Assembly: GCA_964017065.1 (NCBI GenBank)
Contig: OZ024789.1
Span: 3,282,657 to 3,346,656 of the forward strand
Reading direction: 5' to 3'
Origin: Haliclona indistincta
Taxonomy: Eukaryota; Porifera; Demospongiae; Haplosclerida; Chalinidae
Length of the DNA stretch: 64,000 nt
Part shown: positions 35,237 through 47,005 of the stretch, piece after piece
How positions within the stretch are numbered: the first letter of the stretch is position 1
How the letters are laid out: each line of letters opens with the position of its first letter
Notes under the pieces: model-generated
What the model saw: only the letters and a program-made list of their open reading frames with translations
Database searches by the model: none
Told to the model about the DNA's origin: nothing
Translations under genes and position numbers: made by a program

Positions 35237-37564
35237 ATGGGAGCAGCAACTCGATCAGTAGCTGTCGCTATGTCTGGTGGAGTGGATTCCAGCGTGGCTG
35301 CTCTACTCCTCAAGAGAGCTGGTAACATCTTACATCACCGATCATGTTCAGACATTGAATCTGGTGACCTCACACTCACAGGTTGGCACGTGACTGGAGT
35401 GTTTATGTCGAACTGGGACGAACGAGAAGAGAGGGGAATTTGCACGAGCGAAGATGACTATAGAATGGTAGCCAATGTGTGTGAACAGATTGGTGTGCCC
35501 GCTCAGCGAGTATCCTTTGTCAAAGAATACTGGAATGAGGTTTTCAGGTACGCAGCTGACATTCAAGTATGCTGAGGTGTATGCCCAGAGCTAGGGGTCT
35601 GACACTAGTGAAAGCTCGTACGCTAACCGGTGAAATCAGGGTATTCTCATTAGTTTTCTAGTATACTAGCACTGGAAAACTAATGATCAGTCCTTGTCAG
35701 ACCCTCGATATATGCCCATTTTTACTAATAGCTCTAATTTCTACAGTGACTTTCTTGATGGTTATAAGGAAGGTTACACTCCTAATCCGGACATCTTGTG
35801 CAACCAAAAAATCAAGTTTGGCGTGTTTTACAAACACGTAATGACCTCACTCGGTGTGGACAAGATGGCTACTGGTCACTACGCACAAACACAGACTAGC
35901 AGTAATGGTGAGGTCTATGCCCAAGTAATTCAACATCTTATGGTTTATGATGGAAATGGATGCATTTCTTTTTAAACTGTGCCTTTAGGTGTGATGCGAT
36001 TGCTCCAGGCTGTGGATAAAACTAAGGACCAGACGTTTTTCCTTTCAACTGTATCTCAGGCAAGTTCAGCCTCCAATGGTTCTTTTCTATTCCAATTTTT
36101 GTTACTCTTGCAGTCAATGCTGAAAGACACTTTATTCCCTGTTGGAGGTCTAACAAAGAAGGAGGTAAGAGATATTGCTATGAAAGCTGGATTACAGAGA
36201 GTAGCCAGGAAAAAGGAAGTAAGTATTTCACATGACAGTCGTGAGCATGTAGTTGAAATTTATTTACTAGTTAGCTAAACATTTGTTTTTCTCCTAAAAC
36301 AAACATTCACTTGTTATTTAGAGTATGGATCTGTGCTTTGTCGGAGAAAGGAAGTTCGTAGATTTTATTGCCCAGGTATTTACCATTTCTGTGTTGTAAT
36401 TTTTCTTAGTAATTTATTCCAATAATGTCTAGTATATAGAAGAGAAAGAAGGTTATTTTGTTGACGTGGAGAACAGAAAGGTCATAGGTAGACACAATGG
36501 TCATCATTTATACACCATTGGTCAGCGTGCTCGTATTGGTGGACTATCCGAGGCGTATTATGTGGTTGACAAAGAAAACAACACCAACAAAGTTTTACTA
36601 GTAAGGCCCCGGGGGGGGGGGGAGGGGGGGTACATGTGCTATTCACTTTTATACTTGAATCAGGCTAAAGGGAGGGACCATCCTGCACTATACACTCACG
36701 GATTCACTACTTCTGTGCCCAGCTGGGTAGCCGGCACTCCTCCTCCTGCTCTCCTTCATGAGGGAGAACTGACCTGTTTACTACGATACAGACACCTCAG
36801 CCCTCTTAGTAAGATAATGTACATGTATACTAGTATCACTATTGCATTCGAAATAAGGAAATTATTGTTGTCTTATGATTGTACATGTCTGAGTCATCTT
36901 TGATCGTAGCCCAGATATACAGTATCTACAGATGCAATGTATAGCTCGGACACGTTTTGATCGTGTTCGAACGCAAAGCCAAACACAATCACTCCCAAAA
37001 GCAAACACCGCACAAATTCAACACACTCGCTCACCACTACACTAGCTGCCTCTATGCTTAGTGGTATCAGAATATTTTTCATTCTTAACACTTGCATACT
37101 CTTGTTTTTCAAACGTGTTTGCGAGTGATCGCTGTTTGCAATTGAGTTCAAACGTTCGCTTTATATGTTGCATCTAGACAATACTCTATGTTACGCCCCA
37201 CCCCCGACTATAAGGTGCTAGTGAAAATTTCATAAACTTGCTATTTCCCGCCTTCGTCAAATTAAAACCCCTAGTGGTTTCTCTTATAAAAGTCCCCTTT
37301 TCTCATGCAGCTTTGTGCAAGGTAACTATGGCTAGTGGATCACTTGGTCTACGGGTTACTAGTGCTACTCCTCTCCGTGCAGTAACCCCAGGACAGGTGA
37401 TGCTACATCTCTTGTACAGTACTGTCCTTTACTGTGTTACACTGTAGTATGCTGTGCTCTACAATGGAGACGAATGCATCGGAGGAGCTTGTATTAATAG
37501 AACAGAACCAAATGATGTAATACGGAATATACAGACAGCAACAAAACAAGCTATAAATTCATAG
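35237..37564 (+). CDS. TRMU: tRNA-specific 2-thiouridylase, mitochondrial type (MnmA/MTU1)
   Basis: It transfers sulfur to uridine-34 of tRNAs for Lys, Glu and Gln, in animals in mitochondria (established for the family). Nine exons fit the frame: 35237-35547, 35747-35907, 35989-36059, 36114-36218, 36322-36375, 36433-36600, 36664-36808, 37311-37396, 37448-37564, giving 405 residues (human about 420). Exon 1 has the PP-loop [13 protein letters not shown]. The catalytic cysteines lie in [14 protein letters not shown] and [23 protein letters not shown] and AVTPGQ are further family motifs. Intron 3 appears to use a GC donor (CAG/GCAAGT). Intron 6 begins just before a 20-base G-rich run. The N-terminus is only a few residues long before the PP-loop, so a mitochondrial presequence is not obvious. 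The gene is embedded in the transporter array. Confidence 0.93.
36611..36630. repeat. Poly-G run in TRMU intron 6
   Basis: Twelve G, one A and seven G follow the donor GTAAGGCCCC by a few bases. The run could form a G-rich structure near the 5' splice site. Length may be imprecise. Confidence 0.8.
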
Positions 37565-37802
37565 ACTTTGTAAATGTATGGTGTGATACTGTAATTATGC
37601 GTAGCAACATGCATTTCCGTTCTTAGAAGTGGTAGATCATTCTTCACATGCCAACACTGATTAAGCAAACAATTTATGAATTCTTTGCCTAAATATACAT
37701 GTACGTACGTACTATCAGCAAAGCAATGAAATATGTACATTAACATCATATTCACAAGAACAAAATTGTTGTGTTGCTGTGAAACGGTTTTATTTCGTAG
37801 CT

Positions 37803-39338
37803 ATGGCTAGGCACTGCTGCCGATTGTTTTCTCGAGGCACTGCCTTAGTGTTGGTCATGAGTGGTCTACTGTATGCAGTACACTGGTTCTTATGTGAAGC
37901 CATTGCTAACACTCTTGCAGAAAAGTTCGAGTTAGTATTCAAATATGTATACTTCTCTCTCTGGGTATTGCTACCTGTGACAGGCTGGGTAGCTGAGTCA
38001 TGGCTTGGACGATACCAAGCTATTGTTGTTGGACTGGTCTTGTCTTCGGTAACTGTTCTAACACTACAAGCTGGTTTTGTAATGCTGCAAATTGACTGGA
38101 CTCCAATTCTAGCATTTCTACTGATTGTTGTGGGTTTGTTACTTGGCACATTAGGTATAGGAGGCTTATATACTATTATGCTACCGTTCGCTCTTGACCA
38201 AATGATAGGAGCATCAGCTGAGCAGCACAGTGCTGTAGTACAGTGGTTCTGTTGGGGCTTTGACATTGCCTTGCTCTTAATACACATACTCGAGTGTGCT
38301 CCAATCCCAGACCAGCTCCAATACATGGACATTCTTCCAGTTATCTACCTCACTTTAGCCACTCTATGTTTGTCAGCTGTTCTGATAATGGACTGCTTGT
38401 ACCACAAGTGGCTAGATACTAACAACAAAACTGGCAATCCCGTCAGGCTGATCTTTAAAGTGCTAAACTATGCTCGAAAGAACAAGTGCCCTCGACTTCG
38501 CAGTGCATTGACATACATTGATGAGGAACACCCTTCACGTCTTGACTTTGGGAAGCACAAGTTTGGAGGACCATTCACAGAAGAAGAGGTGGAGGACGTC
38601 AAGACAATATTCCGTCTCACACCAGTATTATTGTCTGGTTTTGGAGTATTTGTTTTCAGTGAGTTTGTAGTCAGCTCACTCCCTGCTAATAACTTATATC
38701 ATTGTCTTTCTATGTTTGATCAGATTTCTTTTGGCACTTTAATCTTTGTTTTGATTCCAGTCTATCGCTTCATTGTGTATCCTCTAGCTCGTAAGCATAT
38801 TCCAAGTTTGTTGAAGATGATAGGAGTTGGTCTGTTCTTGTCTTTGCTCAGCTCAGTAATAAACACCATCGTGGCTGGTGTAGATCATTTTTCAGAACAA
38901 TCACACAACATCACAATGCCTGATACTCCTCAAGTGCCACTGTACTGGATACTAATAGTACAATACTTAAATGGAATAGGTGCAGTAATGACATTTGTAT
39001 TTGCAGTAGAGTTTGCTATGGCTCAGACTCCAAACAGAATGAGAGGAATAATGATGGGACTGGTGATAGCCATGGCTGGTTGGACCAGACATGGTGGTGA
39101 TTTTATTACGTTAATCAGAGTGTCTACTCAGAAATACCTGTTTTTCTGCTACCTAGTGTTATTTCCACTGCTGATACTATCATTTGCTGTGTTTCTTATT
39201 CTCGCAAAGAGATACAAGCTGAGAGAGAGGGAGAGGCACGTCAACATACAGGCGATAGTGGAGGAACATTACGAGAGATACTTTGACCAGGAGGAGGAGT
39301 ACTTGAGAGAAATCGCTGCGACATTGCATAGCAACTAG
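37803..39338 (+). CDS. POT/PTR2-family transporter 8, intact
   Basis: The product is 511 residues in one exon. The start MARHCCRLFSRGTALVLVMSG is the family-conserved one; an upstream Met at 37779 adds MKRFYFVA. The signature carries a change, GWVAESWLGRYQAIVVG (Q for R). AEQHSAVVQ replaces AEQLSAVVQ, and the loop reads GNPVRLIFKVLNYARKN, the most altered loop among the intact plus-strand copies. EFAMAQTPNRMRG and KRYKLRERERHVN are intact, and it ends IAATLHSN. The stop of TRMU is only about 240 bases upstream. Substrate is unknown. Confidence 0.9.
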   Translation: MARHCCRLFSRGTALVLVMSGLLYAVHWFLCEAIANTLAEKFELVFKYVYFSLWVLLPVTGWVAESWLGRYQAIVVGLVLSSVTVLTLQAGFVMLQIDWTPILAFLLIVVGLLLGTLGIGGLYTIMLPFALDQMIGASAEQHSAVVQWFCWGFDIALLLIHILECAPIPDQLQYMDILPVIYLTLATLCLSAVLIMDCLYHKWLDTNNKTGNPVRLIFKVLNYARKNKCPRLRSALTYIDEEHPSRLDFGKHKFGGPFTEEEVEDVKTIFRLTPVLLSGFGVFVFSEFVVSSLPANNLYHCLSMFDQISFGTLIFVLIPVYRFIVYPLARKHIPSLLKMIGVGLFLSLLSSVINTIVAGVDHFSEQSHNITMPDTPQVPLYWILIVQYLNGIGAVMTFVFAVEFAMAQTPNRMRGIMMGLVIAMAGWTRHGGDFITLIRVSTQKYLFFCYLVLFPLLILSFAVFLILAKRYKLRERERHVNIQAIVEEHYERYFDQEEEYLREIAATLHSN

Positions 39339-39898
39339 TTTCTTTACACAGTACATGTTGACTGGTCCATAACACAACATCATATTGCAATCTCACATTT
39401 TTCATTAATCATCATAAAATATCATTATAATCTCTCATCTCTCATTAATAAATCTTTTAATTCATGTCTTATAAAATGCATGAATATCTGCATGTATAAT
39501 TATTATGACAATATTTGAATCTAAAGTTTGAAAGTGAAACGTTTACTGCTGTTCTTGTATCAGTACAAGTTTACCAACAAATACAGTTATTTTAAGGGCA
39601 CACCTTGGTCTTTGATTTGATGTACTGGCGTGTATCAAAGTAAACGAGACACACTTTTCAACTTATGCAAGCAAGTAATTGACAGATCATTATAGCACAT
39701 GTAGCTATAGCTAGTATACAAGAAATCACTTGACATCAAAGAAAATACTTTGTTAAACTTAAATTATTTTTAGTGATTTGATGTACCGGCAGTGTATCAA
39801 AGTAAACCAGTTTTATGACTGCACGAGGCATCAGCACCTTGGTGCTTTCATTATAGTAGCAACACATAGATGCAATCACTCGTTGTTATTCTGCGACT
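39339..39898 (+). promoter_or_regulatory. Intergenic flank, partly duplicated
   Basis: Segments such as GAAACGTTTACTGCTGTTCTTGTATC and GGGCACACCTTGGTC are shared with 25360-25440, 41620-41690 and 46510-46590. No gene is seen. It presumably includes the promoter of the next copy. Confidence 0.45.
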
Positions 39899-41484
39899 AT
39901 GGCTAGATGCTCCTGCCAGTTTTTGTCTCGAGGCACTGTCCTAGTGTTTCTCATGAGCGGTCTACTGTATGCAGTACACTGGTTCTTACTTTCAACACTA
40001 TCTCTCACTATTTCTGATCATACCTTCAAGTTGGTATTGGACAATGTACATGTTGCTCTCTGGATATTGCTACCTGTGACAGGCTGGGTAGCTGAGTCAT
40101 GGCTTGGACGATATCGAGCTATTGTTGTTGGACTGATCTTGTCTTCGATAACTGTTCTAACAGCACAAGTTACTTTCGTGATGTGGCAATTTGACTTTTT
40201 TCAAATTCCAGCACTAGTGCTGATAATTGTTGGTTTCTCAATTGGTACGATTGGAGTTGGCAGCTTCTATACTATCATGCTACCATTCGCTCTTGACCAA
40301 ATGATAGGACCATCAGCTGAGCAGCTCAGTGCTGCAGTACAGTGGTTCTGTTGGGGATACAATAACGCTGTTCTATTTGATGAGGTGCTTGAGTGTATTT
40401 CATTCACAAACCTGCTTCACTACTTGAAAGTTAACGTTTTTTCAATAATCTTCCTCACTTTAGCCACTCTATGTTTCTCAGCTGTTCTGATAATGGACTG
40501 CCTGTATACCACAAGTGGCTAGATACTAACAACAAAACTGGCAATCCCATCAAGCTGATCTTTCAAGTGCTCAACTATGCTCGAAAGAACAAGTGCCCTC
40601 GACTTCGCAGTGCATTGACATACATTGATGAGGAACACCCTTCACGTCTTGACTTTGGGAAGCACAAGTTTGGAGGACCATTCACAGAAGAAGAGGTGGA
40701 GGATGTCAAGACAATCTTTCGTCTCACACCAATATTACTGTCAAGTTTTGGAGTAGCTTTCTTATGTGAGTTGGGACTCAGTCAATTGTCAGTTAACAAA
40801 CACACTATCAAGTGTGTGTCTACTCAAGAAGAACATATTGCTATCTGCTTGGCTACATTTCTTTTGATTCCAGTCTACCGCTTCATTGTGTATCCTTTAG
40901 CACGTAAGCATATTCCAAGCTTGTTAAAGATGACAGGAGCAGGTCTGATCTTGTGGTTGGCTAGCACAGTAGTATATACAACAGTGACTGGAGTAAAAAA
41001 AATTTCTGAGCAATCATCGTACAACACAACAATGCCTGAAACTCCTGAAGTATCACTGTACTGGATGCTGGTGATTAAAGTTCTGAATGGAATAGGTGGA
41101 GCAGTGACAATGGTTTTTATGTTTGAGTTTACTATGGCTCAGACTCCAAACAGAATGAGAGGAATAATGATGGGACTAGTGATAACTATGGGTGGCTGGG
41201 CTACAAGTGGCAGTTCTCTTTTTGCTAAAATATTCGATCTGTTCAAAGTCTCTAAAATATTCAGATTCTACTTCTACCTAGTGCCGACTCCATTGGCAAT
41301 GCTGACGCTGATAATATTCGTTATTATTGCCAAGCGATACAAGCTGAGAGAGAGGGAGAGGCACGTCAACATACAGGCCATAGTAGAGGAACATTACGAG
41401 AGATACTTTGACCAGGAGGAGGAGTACATGAGAGAAGCTGCTGAGAGATTGCATAGCAAAATTAATAGTTTCTTTATACAGTAG
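39899..41484 (+). pseudogene. POT/PTR2-family transporter 9 (A-type), TA-insertion frameshift
   Basis: It starts MARCSCQFLSRGTVLVFLMSG and is open through the signature and helix 6 to DCLYTTSG-stop at 40522. An extra TA at about 40505-40507 (CTGTATACCACAAG against CTGTACCACAAG) causes the shift. The second frame carries HKWLDTNNKTGNP onward, complete to REAAERLHSKINSFFIQ-stop. Apart from these two bases the gene is whole (about 528 residues if read through). It could be a recent pseudogene or a base-call problem. Confidence 0.85.
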
Positions 41485-42116
41485 ATGGTGACTGCTCCAT
41501 AACACAACATCATATTAATCATCCCTACATATCGTTGCCGAGCAGCAATGATAATAATCTCTCAATATTTTAATGCTGTATATAATATGACACTGATGTG
41601 AATCAAGTTTGAAAGAGAAACGTTTACTGCTGTTCTTGTATCAGTACAAGTTTACCAACTAATACAGTTATTTTGAGGGCACACCTTGGTCTTTGATTTG
41701 ATGTACTGGCTGTGTACAAAGTAAACTGAACATACATTTCAACTTATACAACCAAGTAACTTCCATATCATGAATAATGCAGGAAACCATCTGATATGAA
41801 AGAGTTTACCTTATAAAAATTAAAAATATTTTTAGTCAATTGATGTATTTGGTATCAACTCAGTTTGTTTATGTACTAGCTATAGGCATACATGGTTTGG
41901 ATATAAACACTGGGTACATGTATAGTATTTTCATTCCCAGCATTATTTGTTCCCTCTCTGGGTGCATGAACTGGGCTTGTGATTGTGGTTTGTAGCAATA
42001 GCAATTTGAGAAAGTAACAGTTTATTTTGTACCAACTGCAGTACCAAGGAAGTGCAAGAATATTGTACATACAGTAGCAACACAATGATGCATTCACTAT
42101 TTTTTATTCTGCGACT
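41485..42116 (+). promoter_or_regulatory. Duplicated intergenic flank of the A-B pair
   Basis: This stretch matches 46355-47005 nearly throughout and 25213-25855 closely. It ends TTCTGCGACT before the ATG. No gene is present. Confidence 0.5.
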
Positions 42117-43673
42117 ATGGCTAGATGCTCCTGCCAGTTTTTGTCTCGAGGCACTGTCCTAGTGTTGCTCATGAGTGGTCTACTGTATGCTATTAACTGG
42201 TTTGTGATCCCAGCAATTGTTGACAGTTTTCCTGATAATCTTAAAATTGCATTAAAATATTTTTATGTTGCTCTCTGGGTATTGCTACCTGTGACAGGCT
42301 GGGTAGCTGAGTCATGGCTTGGACGATATCGAGCTATTGTTGTTGGACTGGTCTTAACTTTCATGGCCATTTTAACATTACAAGTTGCCTTTGTATTGCT
42401 GCAATTTCAATGGACTCCAGTTCCAGCATATGTGCTTGTAGTTGTGGGCATATCAACTGGCATTATTGGTGTCGGAAGTTTCTACACAATTATGCTACCG
42501 TTCGCTCTTGATCAAATGATAGGAGCATCAGCTGAGCAGCTCAGTGCTGTAGTACAGTGGTTCTGTTGGGTTTACAATACTGGAGTACTATTGGAAGATT
42601 TGCTCGAGTGTATTCAGATCCCAAGCAAGCTACAATACCTGGACATCCTTCCAATGATCTTCCTCACTTTAGCCACTCTATGTTTCTCAGCTGTTCTGAT
42701 AATGGACTGCCTGTACCACAAGTGGCTAGACACTAACAACAAAACTGGCAATCCCATCAAGCTGATATTTCAAGTGCTCAACTATGCTCGAAAGAACAAG
42801 TGCCCTCGACTTCGCAGTGCATTGACATACATTGATGAGGAACACCCTTCACGTCTTGACTTTGGGAAGCACAAGTTTGGAGGACCATTCACAGAAGAAG
42901 AGGTGGAGGATGTCAAGACAATATTCCGTCTCATACCAATAATTTTGTCAGGTTTTGGAGTAGCTTTCTTATGTGAGTTGGGACTCAGTCGATTGTCAAT
43001 TACCAAACACACTATCAAGTGTGTGTCTAACATAAACCATATCTCTATTGTCATCAGTATGGCTGCCTTTGTTTTGATTCCAGTTTACCGCTTCATTGTG
43101 CATCCTATAGTTCGTAATCATATTCCAAGCTTGTTGAAGATGATAGGAGCAGGTCTGATCTTGTGGTTGGCTAGCACAGTAGTATATACAACAGTGACTG
43201 GAGTAAAACAAATTTCTGAACAATCATCGTACAACATCACAATGCCTGATACTCCTGAAGTATCACTGTACTGGATGCTGGTGATTAAAGTTCTTAATGG
43301 AATAGGTGGAGCAGTGACAATGGTTTTTGTGTTTGAGTTTACTATGGCTCAGACTCCAAACAGAATGAGAGGAATAATGATGGGACTGGTGATAGCTATG
43401 GTTGGCTGGGCTACAAGTGGCAGTTCTCTTCTAACTGAAATATTCGATCACCTTAACGTCTCTAAAATATTCGCATTTTATTTCTACCTAGTGCCGACCA
43501 CTCTGGCAATATTGATGCTGATATGTTTTGCTGTTTTTGCCAGGCGATACAAGCTGAGAGAGAGAGACAGGCACGTCAACATACAGGCCATAGTGGAGGA
43601 ACATTATGAGAGATACATTGACCAGGAGGAGGAGTACTTGAGAGAAGCACCAAACACGACTCGTACATACTAG
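42117..43673 (+). CDS. POT/PTR2-family transporter 10 (B-type), intact
   Basis: The product is 518 residues in one exon, MARCSCQFLSRGTVLVLLMSGL start. Helix 1-2 region INWFVIPAIVDSFPDNLKIALKYF distinguishes it from transporter 5. The signature GWVAESWLGRYRAIVVG, MLPFALDQMIG, standard loop, EFTMAQTPNRMRG and RRYKLRERDRHVN tail are all present. It ends APNTTRTY. It is the close sister of 47006-48535 (both with KLQYLDILP and VFARRYKLRER). A potential N-glycosylation site lies in the extracytosolic SSYNITMPDTPE segment. Confidence 0.9.
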   Translation: MARCSCQFLSRGTVLVLLMSGLLYAINWFVIPAIVDSFPDNLKIALKYFYVALWVLLPVTGWVAESWLGRYRAIVVGLVLTFMAILTLQVAFVLLQFQWTPVPAYVLVVVGISTGIIGVGSFYTIMLPFALDQMIGASAEQLSAVVQWFCWVYNTGVLLEDLLECIQIPSKLQYLDILPMIFLTLATLCFSAVLIMDCLYHKWLDTNNKTGNPIKLIFQVLNYARKNKCPRLRSALTYIDEEHPSRLDFGKHKFGGPFTEEEVEDVKTIFRLIPIILSGFGVAFLCELGLSRLSITKHTIKCVSNINHISIVISMAAFVLIPVYRFIVHPIVRNHIPSLLKMIGAGLILWLASTVVYTTVTGVKQISEQSSYNITMPDTPEVSLYWMLVIKVLNGIGGAVTMVFVFEFTMAQTPNRMRGIMMGLVIAMVGWATSGSSLLTEIFDHLNVSKIFAFYFYLVPTTLAILMLICFAVFARRYKLRERDRHVNIQAIVEEHYERYIDQEEEYLREAPNTTRTY

Positions 43674-44164
43674 ATACTCATGAAGGAATATTCTTCATCT
43701 TAGTTTTGGCACTTTGCATGCATAGTTAGCTATAATGAGCCTATATCACAATAATGATCATGACTAACATATAAACTGGAAACTATACACTATACACATT
43801 TATTAACATCTTACTTGCTCAATACTAATAACTTGCTGTATTAATAATTGGAACATTTGAATAATGTTATTCTTTAGGATCATAAACCAAGCCAAACAAA
43901 ATGTGACAATCTGAACAATGTTATGTATGACCTTTGTATCATCACTACAAGTGTAGTCAGACTGTCTGCTCATTGTTTGTCACTTCCATATAAATAGTAC
44001 TGTATCAGTGTTCTGGCTAGGTCTCATTTTCATACTACATGTACTCTGATTTGTACTGTGATTCTGTACACTGTTTCCAATAAAGAGATTGCTACACAAG
44101 GTTTACATAGAAGAGAATGAGTGGTCTTGTCACTAAGTGTAGTTACCGTGAATCTGATTACAAA
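43674..44164. other. Intergenic, duplicated 3' flank
   Basis: The sequence after the stop (GATACTCATGAAGGAATA..., then CTATACACTATACACATTTATTAAC) is shared with 48536-48750. No gene is seen. Confidence 0.45.
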
Positions 44165-44340
44165 TCTAGGCAATGCAGCTATTTCTTTTCTCTTGTTCAT
44201 GAGCGGTCTCTTGTATGCAGTCATAGATACTGATGCAGTACACTATAGCTATTTCACTGGGTAGACTGGACAATATCAAGCCTTGTGGTCTGGTATCCTG
44301 TTTTATCGATTGCAAGCTGCTTGTAATTTAGCTTGACTCG
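44165..44340 (+). pseudogene. Highly degenerate transporter 5' relic 1
   Basis: CTCTTGTTCATGAGCGGTC and the following bases encode LLFMSGLLYAV, the helix-1 motif. About 80 bases on, TAGACTGGACAATATCAAGCC resembles LGQYQA of the signature (LGRYRA). The remainder is deleted or decayed. It is an old relic, related to the one at 49395-49475. Confidence 0.6.
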
Positions 44341-45254
44341 ACATATTATTGTCAAGGGCTTGGTGATTTGAAGTCTTGGTTTTGACAGCCGCAAGTGTTC
44401 TATAAGGTCAATCGATAATAATGTGTGTGCCCTCCGAACGTCTAGGTTTCTACTCTCAACAATAATTCAGAAATGCTTGTGACGTTTTTGAATACTGATT
44501 TTTAAACTGAATAACTGTGAATGAATATAAAGAGAGATGGTGGTATAATGAAACAGATTCAGTGTATACTTCACTTGTGATCAGTCGTGTAATAATTATG
44601 CAAATACGGCGAACAGTGCTTACATGTGGTACTAATCAAAGCCGTGAATACATGTATAATTATGTTTATTTCGCATTCATTTTAGCATGGTTAATAGAGT
44701 GAGAAGAAGCATGGTTTAAGCATAAATGATACGGAGCTAGGAATTCAGGAGGGGAATAGAATTATTGACCATGTTAAATCTTGTAAAGGGTGGAAAGTGG
44801 GAGTCCTATCTTCTCTTTCTAGATTCAAGTGATTGAACATCGGCATGTTTAAGGAGATTGTAATATTCAGCGTCCCAGGTATTTAAACTTAACTTTAGAG
44901 CAAATTATCGATTTTTTATAAGTTAGCTATCTCCTTTGTAAGATAAGGAGCCCGAACTGGTGTTGCATATTCGAGATGAGGACGATACTTTGACCAGGAA
45001 GAATACACAATGATACAAACAGACTTTTGTACAATAAATACTGAACTGATTTACTATGCAAGCTAGTAGTACATGTAACTTGCTGCCAAATATATAGCTA
45101 AAATAATATAAAGTCAGAATAATGCTATTGATTTCAATAAATCAACAATTTATGGAAGGAAATGTACTCATCAACTCATTCCAAACCGGCAAAACGTTCT
45201 GTGTGAATATGGCTATAAACTGCAGCTGTCCTCTGGCTATAAACTGCAGCTGTT
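44341..45254. other. Intergenic; contains one half of an inverted duplication
   Basis: 44266-44492 has a reverse-complement counterpart at about 50328-50555 (for example TATCGATTGCAAGCTGCTTGTAA against TTACGAGCAGCTTGCAATCGATA). The rest shows nothing recognisable. Confidence 0.5.
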
Positions 45255-46354
45255 CATAATACCGCAGTTCTATTTGATGATATCGATGTGCTTGAGTGTA
45301 TTTCATTCACAAACCTGCTTCACTACTTGAATGTTAACGTTTTTTCAATAATCTTCCTCACTTTAGGCACTCTATGTTTCTCAGCTGTTCTGATAATGGA
45401 CTGCCTGTATCACAAGTGGCTAGACACTAACAACAAAACTGGCAATCCCATCAAGCTGATCTTTCAAGTGCTCAACTATGCTCAAAAGAACAAGTGCCCT
45501 CGACTTCGCAGTGCATTGATGAGGAACACCCTTCACGTATTGACTTTGGGAAGCACAAGTTTGGAGGACCATTCACAGAAGAAGAGGTGGAGGATGTCAA
45601 GACAATCTTCCGTCTCATACCAGTATTGCTGTCAAGTTTTGGAGTAGCTTTCTTATGTGAGTTGGGACTCAGTCAGTTGTCAGATAACAAACCCACTATC
45701 GAGTGTGTGTCTAGTAAAGAAGAACATATTGCTATCTGCTTGGCTACATTTCTTTTGATTCCAGTCTACCGCTTCAATGTGTATCCTTTAGCTCGTAAGC
45801 ATATTCCAAGCTTGTTGAAGATGACAGGAGCAGGTCTGATCTTGTGGTTGGCTAGCACAGTAGTATATACAACAGTGACTGGAGTAAAAAACATTTCTGA
45901 ACAATCATCGTACAACACCACAATGCCTGATACTCCTGAAGTATCACTGTACTGGATGCTGGTGATTAAAGTTCTGAATGGAATAGGTGGAGCAGTGACA
46001 ATGGTTTTTATGTTTGAGTTTACTATGGCTCAGACTCCAAACAGAATGAGAGGAATAATGATGGGACTGGTGATAACTATGGGTGGCTGGGCTACAAGTG
46101 GCAGTTCTCTTTTTGCTAAAATATTCGATCTGTTCAAAGTCTCTAAAATATTCAGATTCTACTTCTACCTAGTGCCGACTCCATTGGCAATGCTGACGCT
46201 GATAATATTCGTTATTATTGCCAAGCGATACAAGCTGAGAGAGAGGGAGAGGCACGTCAACATACAGGCCATAGTAGAGGAACATTACGAGAGATACTTT
46301 GACCAGGAGGAGGAGTACATGAGAGAAGCTGCTGAGAGATTGCATAGCAAATAG
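45255..46354 (+). pseudogene. POT/PTR2-family transporter 11 (A-type), truncated and deleted
   Basis: Homology starts abruptly in mid-gene (NTAVLFDD, with an extra ATCGAT) and continues LECISFTNLLHYLNVNVF and the loop. At about 45519-45521 ten bases are missing between two CATTGA repeats (the coding for TYI of LTYIDEE), shifting the frame. The rest is open in the second frame to REAAERLHSK-stop. It is a clear pseudogene lacking the first third of the gene. Confidence 0.88.
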
Positions 46355-47005
46355 TTTCTTTATACAGTAGATGGTGACTGCTCCATAACACAACATCATA
46401 TTAATCATCCCTACATATCGTTGCCGAGCAGCAATGATAATAATCTCTCATAAATAAGAAATATTTTAATGCTGTATTATAATATGACACTGAAGTGAAT
46501 CAAGTTTGAAAGTGAAACGTTTACTGCGGTTCTTGTATCAGTACAAGTTTACCAACTAATACAGTTATTTTAAGGGCACACCTTGGTCTTTGATTTGATG
46601 TACTGGCTGTGTACAAAGTAAACTGAACATACATTTCAACTTATACAACCAAGTAACTTCCATATCATGAATAATGCAGGACCATCTGATATGAAAGAGT
46701 TTACCTTATAAAAATTAAAAATATTTTTAGTCAATTGATGTATTTGGTATCAACTCAGTTTGTTTATGTACTAGCTATAGGCATACATGGTTTGGATATA
46801 AACACTGGGTATAGTATTTTCATTCCCAGCATTATTTGTTCCCTCTCTGGGTGCATGAACTGGGCTTATGATTGTGGTTTGTAGCAATAGCAATTTGAGA
46901 AAGTAACAGTTTATTTTGTACCAACTGCAGTACCAAGGAAGTGCAAGAATATTGTACATACAGTAGCAACACAATGATGCATTCACTATTTTTTATTCTG
47001 CGACT
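46355..47005 (+). promoter_or_regulatory. Duplicated intergenic flank of the A-B pair
   Basis: This is the near-identical counterpart of 41485-42116. No gene is present; it is the putative promoter of transporter 12. Confidence 0.5.
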
